Shown here in pieces: positions 9,301 to 19,919 of a stretch of 64,000 nt of DNA (within the stretch, counting starts at the first letter, position 1; each line of letters opens with the position of its first letter). A program made the translations under genes and the position numbers. Location: positions 124,001-188,000 of the forward strand of contig NZ_FUHT01000004.1 in assembly GCF_900155615.1 (NCBI RefSeq), given 5' to 3'. The DNA is from Massiliimalia massiliensis (GTDB lineage: Bacteria > Bacillota > Clostridia > Oscillospirales > Ruminococcaceae). The notes under the pieces were generated by a model. The model ran no database searches and had not been told where the DNA came from. It was given only the letters and a program-made list of their open reading frames with translations.

Positions 9301-9465
9301 GATGCCTATTTCACCACCTATCGCAAGAACGCACAGGATCGCAAATACGATGTAATTTTCGTTAATGGCGATAATAATTTGGAAAATCTGCGCGGCGCCG
9401 GCGATGGCTGGAAGGTACAGGTAACCGAAATCGAATTCAAGAAGCGCATGTTTGAGGAGGTGTAA
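6322..9465 (+). CDS. type III-like DNA adenine methyltransferase (Mod)
   Basis: 1047-residue site-specific DNA methyltransferase, the modification and recognition subunit of the cassette. Catalytic motif IV DPPYNTD is at residues 490-496 and the S-adenosylmethionine motif LDFFAGSGTTG at about 773-783; this order is the beta class typical of type III Mod. The unusual feature is an N-terminal region of about 450 residues before the methylase core, with coiled-coil-like stretches; ordinary type III Mod proteins are about 600-700 residues. ATG 6322 follows a GGAGGAAAC site; the upstream in-frame TTG 6307 is too close to that site. It is followed four bases later by the helicase-nuclease gene. Expected product: N6-methyladenine at an asymmetric site. 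Confidence 0.88.
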   Translation: MANERLDRFTKLLKEIFELDKSDLDFGIYRVMNLRKTQIETFLTERLPQMVQETLAPFAQGRKEEIRTQMTQIEENVAGMDMTIDALSETAPMKQKYIALQKQLAEGADLAALETDVYSALYSFFNRYYEEGDFISKRRYKEGVYAIPYEGEEVKLYWANQDQYYIKTSENFKDYTFVFDGISVHFRLVDATTEQNNNKEGKDNKRVFMLFTEDEENYPGIKTFEYDAEAREIVIRFIYDIPEDKKRKYAEENYDAIQKWLLSLRDAELIGLLSPLPTGKGKETTTLLEKHLKGYVAKNTFDYFIHKDLRGFLTRELDFFIKSEVMHLEDLDTGSEARVETYLAKIKTIKRIGKIIIDFLAQIEDFQKKLWLKKKFVVETNWCITLDKIAEAFWSEIIANKAQIDEWISMYAIDEAEGWSNPPTVEFLRQNKNLIIDTKHFSSTFKYTLLESIPDLSEQTSGLMVQGDNIQALALLDTTFRGRIKCIHIDPPYNTDTSGFLYKNNYRHSSWMSMMDNRINAAIPFLSHEASFICHIDENEYENLWYLFQNKSLINLGTVVWDKKNPMTGGHGIATQHEYLTWFSPDDITISINPESAKAMLKKAEELIKANKGVVDDHVRAEYRSWLSANAEIERGDKAYSNISDDGRIYQSVSLRAPEYRADEKFHRPLIHPVTKKPCPVPYNGFSRKPETLQKMIDKGDIIFGDDETVQPRYKMYLSTATKKQLNSVIYESKKGTTDLKKMGLSFPYCHAVSFYDTILSKAAKEPDDIVLDFFAGSGTTGHAVISDNRNNENAKKYILIEMGEYFEIVTRPRIKKVVYAPEWKDGLPKQRDKGITQIIKYIRLESYEDALSNIELSDDGGQLAALLGEDYLIHYMVDLESRGSLLDVEAFSNPFAYTMKITEKNECKEHGIDLCETFNYLIGLTVNWQSAISYYLSKPAETPAYEGAVDLVSDISGQYAFRQIEGTLPDGRRALVIWRTVTEDIIASNAALDAYFTTYRKNAQDRKYDVIFVNGDNNLENLRGAGDGWKVQVTEIEFKKRMFEEV

Positions 9466-9468
9466 ACC

Positions 9469-12400
9469 GTGACAAAACGAACCACACAACAAGCCTCCTT
9501 TGATGACCAATTGGTGCTATTTCGTTATTTCCTGCACGAGTTGAAAATTGATTCCCTTAGCGGACTTAGCGAGAAGCTGAACAGCACCGAATATGAAGGC
9601 GTCGATGAAAGCGGCAACACCTATTTCTGTGATTATCTCTCCCGCATCTGCAAAATGAGAGGCGCAGCGGTTACCCCGGAGAAACTACGCCTTTATGACG
9701 AAAACATTTGCCGTCACACCAGACAAATCGGAGAAAAGCGCGGCGGCTTAAGATGGAAGTATTTTCAGTATGTTGCGCTGCTTTTTACAGAAATGTATCT
9801 GGATCGGTACTTTTCCGGCGCTGACATATTCTGCTCAGACCTAAACGCATGGTTGCAGGAAAAGAAAAACGAATCCCTTGGTCTCATTGATTTTCAGCCA
9901 TACACCGTAGATAAACTAAATAAACTGGCATTCATGTGTGCAACCGGCAGCGGCAAAACGCTGATTATGCACCTGAACATTCTGCAATTCCTTCACTATT
10001 TCAAACGCGCCAAACGGTTAAACAGCAAGCTTAGCATTAATAAGATCATTGTGTTGGCACCGAACGAGGGCATGAGCAAACAGCATTTGGAAGAATTGGC
10101 ACTGTCCTCTATTCCGGCAGCCATGTTCGAAAAGGATCGCGGCTTCGCTACCCGTCGTGACGACGTAATCGTTATTGACATGAACAAGTTGAAGGAAGAA
10201 GGCAAAGTTAAGACTGTATCCGTCGACAGCTTTGAACAGAACAACCTTGTGTTGGTGGACGAAGGCCACCGTGGCCTTTCTGGTGACGTTTGGTATGATT
10301 ATCGTACCCGTCTATCTGCTGAAGGATTTGCGTTTGAATACTCTGCTACCTTCAAGCAGGCATTAAACGCCAGCGCCACAGGCAACACACAGAAGGCTAA
10401 GGATGAGCGTGCGCTCATGGAGGAATACGGAAAGTCTATCATCATGGACTATTCCTATAAGTACTTCTATAGTGACGGATACGGAAAAGATTATCGAATT
10501 TATAACCTACAAAAAAGTATTGTTGAGGAACAGCGCCATCTGTATTTAGTGGGATGCTTATTGTCATTCTATCAGCAGATAAAGGTGTTCGAAACCCAGT
10601 CGGACACTTTGCGTGAATTCCACATCGAAAAGCCGTTGCTGGTATTTGTGGGCAACCGCGTTACTGCACCGGTAAAGAGTAGTAATTTGACGCAGGCGGA
10701 AAAGAATTTGCTGACCGATGTGGAAGAAGTTCTGTTGTTCCTTAACACCTTCCTAAGCAATCGTGCAAAAGCAATTGAGAATATCCGCGCTGTAATAAAC
10801 GAGGACACCGGTCTGTACGACGCTTCCGGCAAAGACTTGTTCTACGGAGATTTCCGAGCATTGCAGGACATTTTTGACAACGATATTGATCCTGCTGTTA
10901 TGTTTGCAGACATCCTCCATGTTGTATTCAATACTGACGGAAATGCGGACGAACCTCGCTTGAGAATGGAGAACATTCGGCAGATATCCGGTGAAATCGG
11001 ACTGAAGGTTGGCGAATACGGCGATTACTTCGGTGTCATTAATATTGGTGACACATCAGGGCTGCTGAAAAACTGCGAGCAGAAGGGCATTATTGTCAGT
11101 ACAGAAGAATTCGTTTCGGATTCCCTGTTCCGTAGCATAAACGCTAAAAATTCTAAAATCAAAATGCTGATAGGGTCTCGTAAATTTACGGAAGGCTGGA
11201 ATAGCTGGCGTGTATCTACGATGGGTCTTATCAATTTTGCCAAAGGCGAAGGCTCTCAAGCAATTCAGCTTTTTGGACGCGGTATTCGTTTGAAAGGCTA
11301 CGAAGGATGTTTGAAGCGTTCAAGAAAATTAGACGCAAGTGTAAAACCGCCTAAGCACATTGAACTGCTTGAAACACTTACCATATTTGGTGTTAAGGCG
11401 CAGTACATGGAAGAATTCAAGAGCTATCTGGAGCAAGAAGGAACGCCAACCAATGAAACCGTCCATAAATTGCGCTTGCCGGTAATTAGTCGTTTCAAAG
11501 AGATACAGGGAACGAAACTCTACGTAATTAAGGTTAAAGATGGAGCTGATTTCAAGCAGCAAGCTGGCAGATTGATTTTGGATAAGCCCGATCAGGGATT
11601 CCTAAGATATCTGCTCAAGAGCAAAACAGTCATTGATTGCCGCAGCAAAATTCAATCCATCGATTCCACCTTCAGCTTCAAAATTGAAGCCATGCCAGAA
11701 GAACACGTCCTCCCTACAAACATTTTGCCGATTTTGGATATGCAACGCATTTTTGAAGAATTGCAGCAATACAAGAGCGAAAAGCGATACTATAATATCA
11801 GCGTTGTGGCAGACAAATTGCTGGAAATACTTCGAACAGAAGGCTGGTATGTGTTATTGATTCCTAAGCATCATTTGGAAATCAATACGCTCGCAAAGCT
11901 GGAGGCGGCAACAGATTATGCAATCATGGCGCTGAAATCCTATATGGATAAGTTCTTCAAATATGAGAAGGAACGTTGGGAAGCATCGATGCTGGAATAT
12001 GCGATTCTGGATGCTGACGACAGCAACTTTGTGGATGAATACACTATCACCTACGCGCAGCAGCATCCGTTGGATACCACCGGCGATGAATTGGAAAGCT
12101 ACATATCGGAGATATCTACAATCCTTCAGACAAACAATGGATTAGATGTCTACAAGAAAGATTCCTTCCATGGCAGAATGGTGATGTTCGATTTTAGATC
12201 GCATCTTTACGCACCACTGATTTGCTTAGAAAAGAGCAATCTAGAAATTCAAGTGTCTCCTGTTGCACTTAACACCGATGAAATGGTGTTTGTGGATTAC
12301 TTGAAAGAATACGTGGAAAGCCACAGCAGCGAGCTGGAAGGAAAATCGTTGTACTTGCTCCGCAATAAGAGCAAAGTTGGTATGGGATTCTTTGTAGTAG

Positions 12401-12744
12401 GTAATTTCTATCCCGACTATATTCTGTGGATTGACACTGATGACAAGCAATACATTTCCTTTATAGACCCGAAGGGATTGATGCATATTCGTCCCGATGA
12501 TCCTAAGGTAGAATTTTATAAAACCATCAAGGATTTGGAGAAAAGACTTGCTCCCACAGCTGACGGTAAAACTGTCATCCTAAATTCATTCATCATGTCC
12601 GGAACCAAATCCTCAGATTTGAGAATGTGGTGGAGTACACCACAGGTAGATGCAGATCGCGCATATCGTGAAGCACACAATGTTTATACTTTGGATAACA
12701 GCGAATGTGTTGAGCTGATGATCAATAAAATCCTACAGCAATAA
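9469..12744 (+). CDS. type III-like restriction helicase-nuclease (Res)
   Basis: 1091-residue restriction subunit. Superfamily 2 helicase motifs: Walker A ATGSGKT at about residues 158-164, motif II DEGH at 264-267 (variant of DEAH/DECH), motif III SAT near 293, and motifs V-VI GSRKFTEGWN and QLFGRGIRLKG near 565-610. Near the C terminus, Pro982-Asp983 in FYPDYILWI and Asp1000-Pro-Lys1002 in ISFIDPKG form a PD...DxK pattern of a PD-(D/E)XK nuclease. GTG start with GAGGAGGTG ribosome site that overlaps the Mod stop region. It should need Mod for target recognition and ATP for translocation before cleavage. Confidence 0.87.
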   Translation: MTKRTTQQASFDDQLVLFRYFLHELKIDSLSGLSEKLNSTEYEGVDESGNTYFCDYLSRICKMRGAAVTPEKLRLYDENICRHTRQIGEKRGGLRWKYFQYVALLFTEMYLDRYFSGADIFCSDLNAWLQEKKNESLGLIDFQPYTVDKLNKLAFMCATGSGKTLIMHLNILQFLHYFKRAKRLNSKLSINKIIVLAPNEGMSKQHLEELALSSIPAAMFEKDRGFATRRDDVIVIDMNKLKEEGKVKTVSVDSFEQNNLVLVDEGHRGLSGDVWYDYRTRLSAEGFAFEYSATFKQALNASATGNTQKAKDERALMEEYGKSIIMDYSYKYFYSDGYGKDYRIYNLQKSIVEEQRHLYLVGCLLSFYQQIKVFETQSDTLREFHIEKPLLVFVGNRVTAPVKSSNLTQAEKNLLTDVEEVLLFLNTFLSNRAKAIENIRAVINEDTGLYDASGKDLFYGDFRALQDIFDNDIDPAVMFADILHVVFNTDGNADEPRLRMENIRQISGEIGLKVGEYGDYFGVINIGDTSGLLKNCEQKGIIVSTEEFVSDSLFRSINAKNSKIKMLIGSRKFTEGWNSWRVSTMGLINFAKGEGSQAIQLFGRGIRLKGYEGCLKRSRKLDASVKPPKHIELLETLTIFGVKAQYMEEFKSYLEQEGTPTNETVHKLRLPVISRFKEIQGTKLYVIKVKDGADFKQQAGRLILDKPDQGFLRYLLKSKTVIDCRSKIQSIDSTFSFKIEAMPEEHVLPTNILPILDMQRIFEELQQYKSEKRYYNISVVADKLLEILRTEGWYVLLIPKHHLEINTLAKLEAATDYAIMALKSYMDKFFKYEKERWEASMLEYAILDADDSNFVDEYTITYAQQHPLDTTGDELESYISEISTILQTNNGLDVYKKDSFHGRMVMFDFRSHLYAPLICLEKSNLEIQVSPVALNTDEMVFVDYLKEYVESHSSELEGKSLYLLRNKSKVGMGFFVVGNFYPDYILWIDTDDKQYISFIDPKGLMHIRPDDPKVEFYKTIKDLEKRLAPTADGKTVILNSFIMSGTKSSDLRMWWSTPQVDADRAYREAHNVYTLDNSECVELMINKILQQ

Positions 12745-12786
12745 CAAAGCCGGCAGATGGATTACTCCACCTGCCGGCTTTGTTAT
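12741..12786 (+). terminator. terminator of the RM cassette
   Basis: Sixteen-base perfect inverted repeat (12741-12756 with 12771-12786, core AAAGCCGGCAG) around a 14-base loop. The stop codon of Res is in the left arm. T-rich sequence follows. It marks the right edge of the inserted cassette. Confidence 0.85.
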
Positions 12787-13013
12787 ATCATTTTGTTGGC
12801 GATACAGTTTTTTCGGACGAAGACGAATTGTACAGTAAAATCTATAGAAATACAGTTGGTAGTTGTGGTATAAATATTCTGGTAACAATTCCTGTTACCG
12901 CTATTCTTCAGATTATTTGCTCTACAAGCGCTTATGTTATCGCGCGAAATAACGGACGATTTTATAAGTTGATTGATTCTTTGCTTGTCGCATCCATTTT
13001 AATTCCATTTCAG
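12787..13013 (+). pseudogene. MalG-like sugar ABC permease, internal fragment
   Basis: About 75 codons without a proper start, resembling the first membrane domain of MalG-type permeases: a lead-in (DEDELYSKIYRNTVGS), a hydrophobic stretch, the AYVIAR motif, then NGRFYKLIDSLLVASILIPFQ, where family homology stops at 13013. The ATPase-contact EAA loop and the C-terminal half are missing. It probably belongs to the same gene as the 5' fragment at 5835-5946. The next 185 bases to 13199 contain no gene that I can recognise. Confidence 0.65.
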
Positions 13014-13199
13014 TATGAAAATTTTGAACTATCGTGCCAAATATGTCTTTATCCTTTAAAAGTCTGTGTTTCACACAGAACTTGGATGGTAAATTGGTAA
13101 GGCTGATGTGAGCATTGACAAAGATAGTTCCAGCCGCTGCGCTTATTTGCTTCAATAGGTCTGAGAGACTTTTCCTACTATTTCATAATTTTGTACGGA

Positions 13200-14216
13200 C
13201 TAGTATTCCCTGAAAGCGGCTTTCACCATAGCAAAGTAATGTTCATCTGGAATATATTCGGGAACACTATTTCCCGTTCCTAGGGCATAGCCTCCGTGTT
13301 TCATCCCTTCAGCGATAAGGGACTCAGCCCTGGCCGTTATCTCTTCAGGAGTTTTGGTGACCATAAAATTCATATCTATACCGCCTAAAACGGCAATCTG
13401 ACCTTGTAAAGCTTGGTAGGCCTGTTCCACTGGGGTGATATTATCCTCATAAGAATGACGAGCGTCATATTTCATGTCGTTGATGATATCATCGATGATT
13501 GCATCGTAATTGCCGCAGGAGTGAAGGATAACTGGTTTGCCTGCCTTATGGCACAAATCTGTTATCGCCTTATGCCAAGGGAATACGAAACGCCGCATAT
13601 CAGCGGGGGAGAGCATAGTCTGCTTGTTAAAACCCCAGTCGTCGTTAGAGATTACAGCGCCTACGAAATCATTATGTATGGCCATATCGTAATACTTAAG
13701 CAAAGTCGTTCCAACCTTTTCAAACAAATCGTAGACCAGCTGTTCGTCATCGTAAATCATCATACAGAGATTTTCGTAGCCCATCAGGTCTACAGCGTTT
13801 TCCAGAACTCCTGAAGGACCATAAGGTATTATTTTCATACCATCTGGCAGATATTCCGGTATTTTCAGATATTCTTCTAGTGAATAATCTTCTGGATTTT
13901 TCCAGTGAAATTGGTCAAAGGCGGCCCTATCAGCAATAATCCCTTCATTGATAGAGATTGTTTTATCCTGGGCGTGATGAGGCGGCGCAAAGGAAAAATC
14001 AGTAGGGTGTACTGTGGCATAATCATAGCCTGCACTATTAAAGGCCTGTACAATGCGTTCGATATTACTCAAGCCTTCTGGTTTATCCACTAGTTTGTTA
14101 TAGAGTCTGTCATTAAGAAAAAATTCAAAAAGGGTTGGACGTGATGGGATACCGCGATTTAATACCACCTCCATATTATTCCTAAAATCCGGTTTTCTAT
14201 TTTCAGGTCTGAACAT
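13200..14216 (-). CDS. uroporphyrinogen decarboxylase (UroD/MtaA) family protein
   Basis: 338-residue protein of the UroD-like TIM-barrel family, which includes heme-pathway decarboxylases and corrinoid methyltransferases (MtaA/CmuA). The segment PVILHSCGN (about residues 240-248) carries a His-x-Cys of the kind used for zinc in the methyltransferase branch, and the Gly-rich LGGID strand near residue 285 follows the family pattern. No heme-synthesis genes are nearby, and similar proteins often sit beside sugar transporters and AraC regulators in gut Clostridia, so a methyl-transfer or unknown carbohydrate role is more likely than heme synthesis. Divergent from the AraC gene at 14391. Confidence 0.75.
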   Translation of the reverse strand: MFRPENRKPDFRNNMEVVLNRGIPSRPTLFEFFLNDRLYNKLVDKPEGLSNIERIVQAFNSAGYDYATVHPTDFSFAPPHHAQDKTISINEGIIADRAAFDQFHWKNPEDYSLEEYLKIPEYLPDGMKIIPYGPSGVLENAVDLMGYENLCMMIYDDEQLVYDLFEKVGTTLLKYYDMAIHNDFVGAVISNDDWGFNKQTMLSPADMRRFVFPWHKAITDLCHKAGKPVILHSCGNYDAIIDDIINDMKYDARHSYEDNITPVEQAYQALQGQIAVLGGIDMNFMVTKTPEEITARAESLIAEGMKHGGYALGTGNSVPEYIPDEHYFAMVKAAFREY

Positions 14217-14390
14217 AGCTTGTGCTCTTCTCTCATACCGCTAATACAGTATGAAAAATCCTTTCCTTATTGTAATAGATTCTATTTTGCTTTACATTTT
14301 TATTATAATTGGCTAAAATATAAAATGTACTGCAATAGTTGCAATAAAATAATACGATCGTGCTGTTTTTTATAATAAGGATTATATTTT

Positions 14391-15257
14391 ATGGAACATT
14401 TAATGTTTTATGAGCAGATTTCTCAGCTTGGCCAGGGACAGCCCGTTAAAATTTTTGATACGGTTATGGGCAGCGATTACGAATATTTTAGACTTCATTG
14501 GCACAAGGAGGTTGAACTGTTGAAGTTGTCCGGCGGCATAGGAAATTACGCTATCAATTCAGTGAGCTATCAGGTTGGTGATGGCGATATCGTTATTATT
14601 TCGCCGCAGATGCTGCACTATGGTAAGGTGGATCAACGATTTCCGCTCTCCTGTCGTGTAGTTCAATTCAGCCTGGATACGTTGAAAAATCCTATGATGC
14701 CAGAAATAACAAAAAAATTCATTCAGCCGTTTGAGAACGAGGAATTGATGTTCACCCCTATTATCAAAGCAGAAGATTATCCGGAGATATCAGCAGCTAT
14801 CGATCGGCTTGCCGAGTGGAATCTTTATGACAGTGACGAAAACTCCTTTTTGATACAGAGCGAGCTTTGCAAAATATATGGAAATCTTATTAAAAATAAG
14901 CTTTACCAATCATTGGCTAGAGCAGGCTCAACGGATTCAAATAGCATCAAAGACATCATCAGCTATATCGGTGATCATCTGATCCAAAAAATAACTGTGG
15001 ATGAACTTGCGGCTGTGGCAGGATACAGCCGTTACCATTTCTTAAGATATTTTAAAAAGCATACCGGAACTACCTGCGTTCATTATATTAATACGATGCG
15101 GCTTTCCCTGGCGGCTAATCTGCTGATCAATACCGGTTTGCCGGTAAGCATTATTGGAGAAAATGTAGGTATACCGAATACCTCCTACTTTATCAAAATT
15201 TTTACAGGTCACTATCACCTTACACCGCTTGATTTTAGGAAATATTACTCAGTCTAA
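14391..15257 (+). CDS. AraC family transcriptional regulator
   Basis: 288 residues. The N-terminal half is a cupin-like sensing domain (residues about 10-110; DFxxxWHKEVELLKL-type start and GDIVIISPQMLHYG). The C-terminal 100 residues hold two helix-turn-helix motifs: ITVDELAAVAGYSRYHFLRYFKKHTG and the second ending in PLDFRKYY. It is transcribed divergently from the UroD-like gene, 174 bases apart, and probably controls it and formerly the sugar transporter. Ligand probably a sugar; not determinable. Confidence 0.88.
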   Translation: MEHLMFYEQISQLGQGQPVKIFDTVMGSDYEYFRLHWHKEVELLKLSGGIGNYAINSVSYQVGDGDIVIISPQMLHYGKVDQRFPLSCRVVQFSLDTLKNPMMPEITKKFIQPFENEELMFTPIIKAEDYPEISAAIDRLAEWNLYDSDENSFLIQSELCKIYGNLIKNKLYQSLARAGSTDSNSIKDIISYIGDHLIQKITVDELAAVAGYSRYHFLRYFKKHTGTTCVHYINTMRLSLAANLLINTGLPVSIIGENVGIPNTSYFIKIFTGHYHLTPLDFRKYYSV

Positions 15258-15652
15258 ATGATCATTATCATTCTATATTTTGATTTTTTTCGGATTATTA
15301 CCGAATTGATGCCTGAACCAGAATGACAAGGTTTTAGCAGCGCAAAAAGAAAACCTATCAAAAATGGAAAAAAGTGAAAGCAAAAATATTCTCTAAGAGT
15401 GTAAAACTGGTTTATTACCTTTCGTCACGTTTATTAAGAACGGGATCCGGATTCATTTACATCGTGACAGAGAATCACAATGCGCCTCTTTTTTGTTTGT
15501 TTGAAAAGTTTTTACTGGATAAGCAGATTATTTAGTTCTTTCCTCATTCTGGAATACCGCGGGATGCTGCCATGGAATCATTTTTTCTCATCTAAAAAGA
15601 AGAGCTGTATCGTAACAGATACATAATGTTTGCAGAATAGGAGGATCAATTG
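15258..15652. other. intergenic region without recognised gene
   Basis: About 390 bases. A short stretch after the AraC stop (TGATCATTATCATT) faintly resembles a Fur box, but only one such site is present. No convincing reading frame, terminator or structured RNA was seen. The last 20 bases hold the TAGGAGGATC ribosome site of the next gene. Confidence 0.5.
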
Positions 15653-16405
15653 ATGATTATTTATTTTTCAGGAACAGGAAATAGCGAATATACAGCCAAA
15701 AGAATCGGGAAAGAAACAGGCGATGAAACGATAAACCTTTTTGAAAAAATCAGAAATCATGATTTTTCAGAAATATCTTCGGAAAATCCTTGGGTAGTGG
15801 TGACTCCCACCTATGCATGGAGAATCCCTCGCATTGTACAGAAATGGTTGGAGCAGACGCCTCTTAACGGAAATAAGAATATTTATTTTGTAATGACCTG
15901 CGGCGAAAATATCGGAAATGCAGGGAAATATCTGGAAAAGCTTTGCCTCAAAAAGAAAATGAATTATTCTGGGTGTATGGAAATCGTGATGCCGGAAAAT
16001 TATATTGCGCTGTTCTCCACGCCAAATGAAGAAACAGCCTTACAGATCATTGATCAGGCAGAAAGCGTAATTGATCAGGCTGCGATTTGTATTAAGCAAG
16101 GAGAAGTGTTTCCTCAAGCAGATATTTCTTTCGGAGATAAAATAATTAGTGGTATAGTGAATGAATTTTTCTATCCGACGATGGTTCACGCAAAGAAATT
16201 TTATACTACGGATGCCTGTATTTCCTGCGGCAAATGCGTCAGTGTTTGTCCTCTTAATAATGTGCATATTGAAAACGGAAAGCCTGCATGGGGAAATCAT
16301 TGCACACACTGCATGGCGTGTATCTGCCGATGTCCAACAGAAGCGATTGAGTACGGAAAGCATAGCCAAGGGCTGCCCCGGTATATCTGTAAAAAAGACG
16401 TCTAA
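15653..16405 (+). CDS. EFR1-type flavodoxin/ferredoxin fusion protein
   Basis: About 250 residues. The N-terminal domain (1-150) begins IIYFSGTGNSEYTAKRI, the FMN phosphate loop of flavodoxin-like proteins, and the C-terminal part has two 4Fe-4S motifs: CISCGKCVSVCP and CTHCMACICRCP. Such proteins shuttle electrons in anaerobes; no partner enzyme is encoded here. ATG 15653 is taken as start by the TAGGAGGATC site; TTG 15650 directly precedes it. It has its own intergenic region and is not clearly part of an operon. Confidence 0.88.
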   Translation: MIIYFSGTGNSEYTAKRIGKETGDETINLFEKIRNHDFSEISSENPWVVVTPTYAWRIPRIVQKWLEQTPLNGNKNIYFVMTCGENIGNAGKYLEKLCLKKKMNYSGCMEIVMPENYIALFSTPNEETALQIIDQAESVIDQAAICIKQGEVFPQADISFGDKIISGIVNEFFYPTMVHAKKFYTTDACISCGKCVSVCPLNNVHIENGKPAWGNHCTHCMACICRCPTEAIEYGKHSQGLPRYICKKDV

Positions 16406-16464
16406 TAAAAAAGGCTGTCCCGTATTAGGCAGCGTCCCATAAGGAAGTAAAAAGAAATTTGGCA

Positions 16465-18437
<1,973 letters not shown>

Positions 18438-18445
<8 letters not shown>

Positions 18446-18785
18446 TGGCGTCCCTCCTTTTGTCAACAGGTAAATTCAATGTGATAATAGCTGGCCTGCC
18501 AAGACCCTGTTTCCGGCGGAAGATCAGACCGCAGGATTCCAGTTCGTGAAACGCCCGCGTTGCCACCTGCCTACTTCGGCGAAGTTTCGCTTTGGCATCC
18601 TCCACAGTAAAGTACAGGCGGATGGTCCCATCCGCTTCGATGTAGCCTTTCTTTCTGGAAATCCCCGCCCGGTCCAGAAGCAGGGCGTACAGCACCTTGG
18701 CGTCATTGGATAAATCCAGAGAGATAAGGAACCGTGGAAAAATGATGTAAGACGAAATTTCCGTATCTGTTTTGTATGGAATCAT
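18438..18785 (-). CDS. replication initiator RepA_N-type domain protein, short
   Basis: 115 residues resembling the RepA_N winged-helix domain of Firmicute plasmid and element initiators: FPRFLISLDLSNDAKVLYALLLDRAGIS, then a wing with LYFTVEDAKAKLRRSRQVATRAFHELE. Full RepA proteins are about 300 residues; the C-terminal half is missing here, so it is either a short variant of integrative elements or a truncation. Upstream partner of the small protein at 18197. Confidence 0.75.
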
Positions 18786-19058
18786 AAATCCTCCTTCCTA
18801 TCCATCCATCGCTGTGATAGATAGATTGATATTGACTATTTTGTATTTAACTCTTTTTTATTAACTACCGTCTAAATCCGGACTGTCTGAGAGGCGGGAG
18901 AGCCACGGACTGAAATATAGGATATGGGCGCTCCAGAGCGTCAGCTTTGCCACATTCTGAAAAACCAATCCTGGATATTCCCGTTGAGGCGGACAAAATA
19001 TAGCGGGATCCTATATGTACTCAGCTTGCCGCCTGTCCGGGGAAATCCCGTTTAGGTC

Positions 19059-19187
19059 AAAGGCCTGTGCGGACAATTAAAAGCTCGTTCTGGGCGGGCA
19101 TAAGGGATTTATCCCTCTATCCCGTTGACCGGCGCTTGCAAAACCCGCAGAATCAAGGCCTTTTCGCCTCTAATTGTCCGCAGGCAG
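19059..19187. repeat. inverted repeats in a possible transfer or replication origin
   Basis: GCGGACAATTA (19069-19079) is matched in inverted orientation by TAATTGTCCGC (19172-19182), each next to a GCCTG block, and AGGGATTTATCCCT (19103-19116) is a tight palindrome between them. The whole gap 18786-19152 has no convincing gene. The repeats are in the non-coding leader of the element genes, where an oriT or rep origin would be expected; no relaxase gene is visible nearby. Function is inference. Confidence 0.4.
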
Positions 19188-19545
19188 CCCGCCTTTTCCG
19201 GTCGCTGGCTGTTTTCTGCCTGCGGTGAATGACAACGGCACAGGACTTACAGTATTTCGCCCGGTTGGAACCGGGAAGGAATGGCTGGCCGCAGACAGCA
19301 CACCGTTTCTGCTCTTTTCGATAAAGCAAAGCAGCCGCCAGAGGTTCATCCAAAGGCAGGACAGCGACGCGAAACCACCTGCACAGCAGGGAGTAGGAAA
19401 TGCTCTGCACACAGACGCATTCTTCTCCATCGTCAAGAGCGAGGCAGTTCCCATTCTCATAGTTGCAGCACTGATGGACCAGCTTTCTTGCCCTGCGGTA
19501 CTGGGAATAGGTCATGATGGGGATTTTCTCTTTGATTTCCAGCAC
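19153..19545 (-). CDS. cysteine-rich VLP domain protein
   Basis: 130 residues. The N-terminal part CCNYENGNCLALDDGEECVC and the LLCRWFRVAVLPLD strand match the Cys_rich_VLP domain of Firmicute conjugative transposons. The C-terminal part has a CAVCGQPFLP...AKYCKSC zinc-binding pattern and a basic tail. GTG 19545 overlaps the AGGAGGTG site, so an internal ATG at 19515 (MTYSQYRRARK) may be the true start. Function unknown; a hallmark of mobile elements of this type. Confidence 0.7.
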   Translation of the reverse strand: MLEIKEKIPIMTYSQYRRARKLVHQCCNYENGNCLALDDGEECVCVQSISYSLLCRWFRVAVLPLDEPLAAALLYRKEQKRCAVCGQPFLPGSNRAKYCKSCAVVIHRRQKTASDRKRRAACGQLEAKRP

Positions 19546-19823
19546 CTCCTTTCAGACTGTAAAAAACTCTCCCTATCTATCCGTACATTTTGAAAGCAAA
19601 ATGACACCCCCTTTTGAAAATAAATTTGAAATGACTCAGAATACCTTTCATATATCCGTACATTTTTCGGGGGATTGTTGCACTGGTAAACACAAAAATA
19701 TCACTCTAATATTCATTTCATTTTTGAGGTTTTTTTCGGGGTTCTCATTGGAAAATTCAAAAAAATATCCTTCTATTAGCCGTGACATTTTGAAGGGTGT
19801 TTTTGTAGGCGTTTCCACAAAAA

Positions 19824-19859
19824 AATACCATCATGGCTTATGAAAGCCATGATGGTATT
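19824..19859. terminator. hairpin terminator, probably bidirectional
   Basis: Sixteen-base perfect stem (left arm 19824-19839, core ACCATCATGGCTT) with a four-base loop. It closes the ABC operon read from the right. The rest of 19546-19919 is A/T-rich with three copies of a CCGT(G)ACATTTT-like phrase and no recognisable gene. Confidence 0.75.
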
Positions 19860-19919
19860 CCTCAGATTTCAAATTTATAGCCGATGCGGCAGATAATAAA
19901 ACTGGAAGAAATAAAGACT

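Noticed and set aside
15262-15278. Fur-box-like sequence after the AraC gene
   Set aside because: Only a partial match, in A/T-rich DNA, not in front of a gene start.
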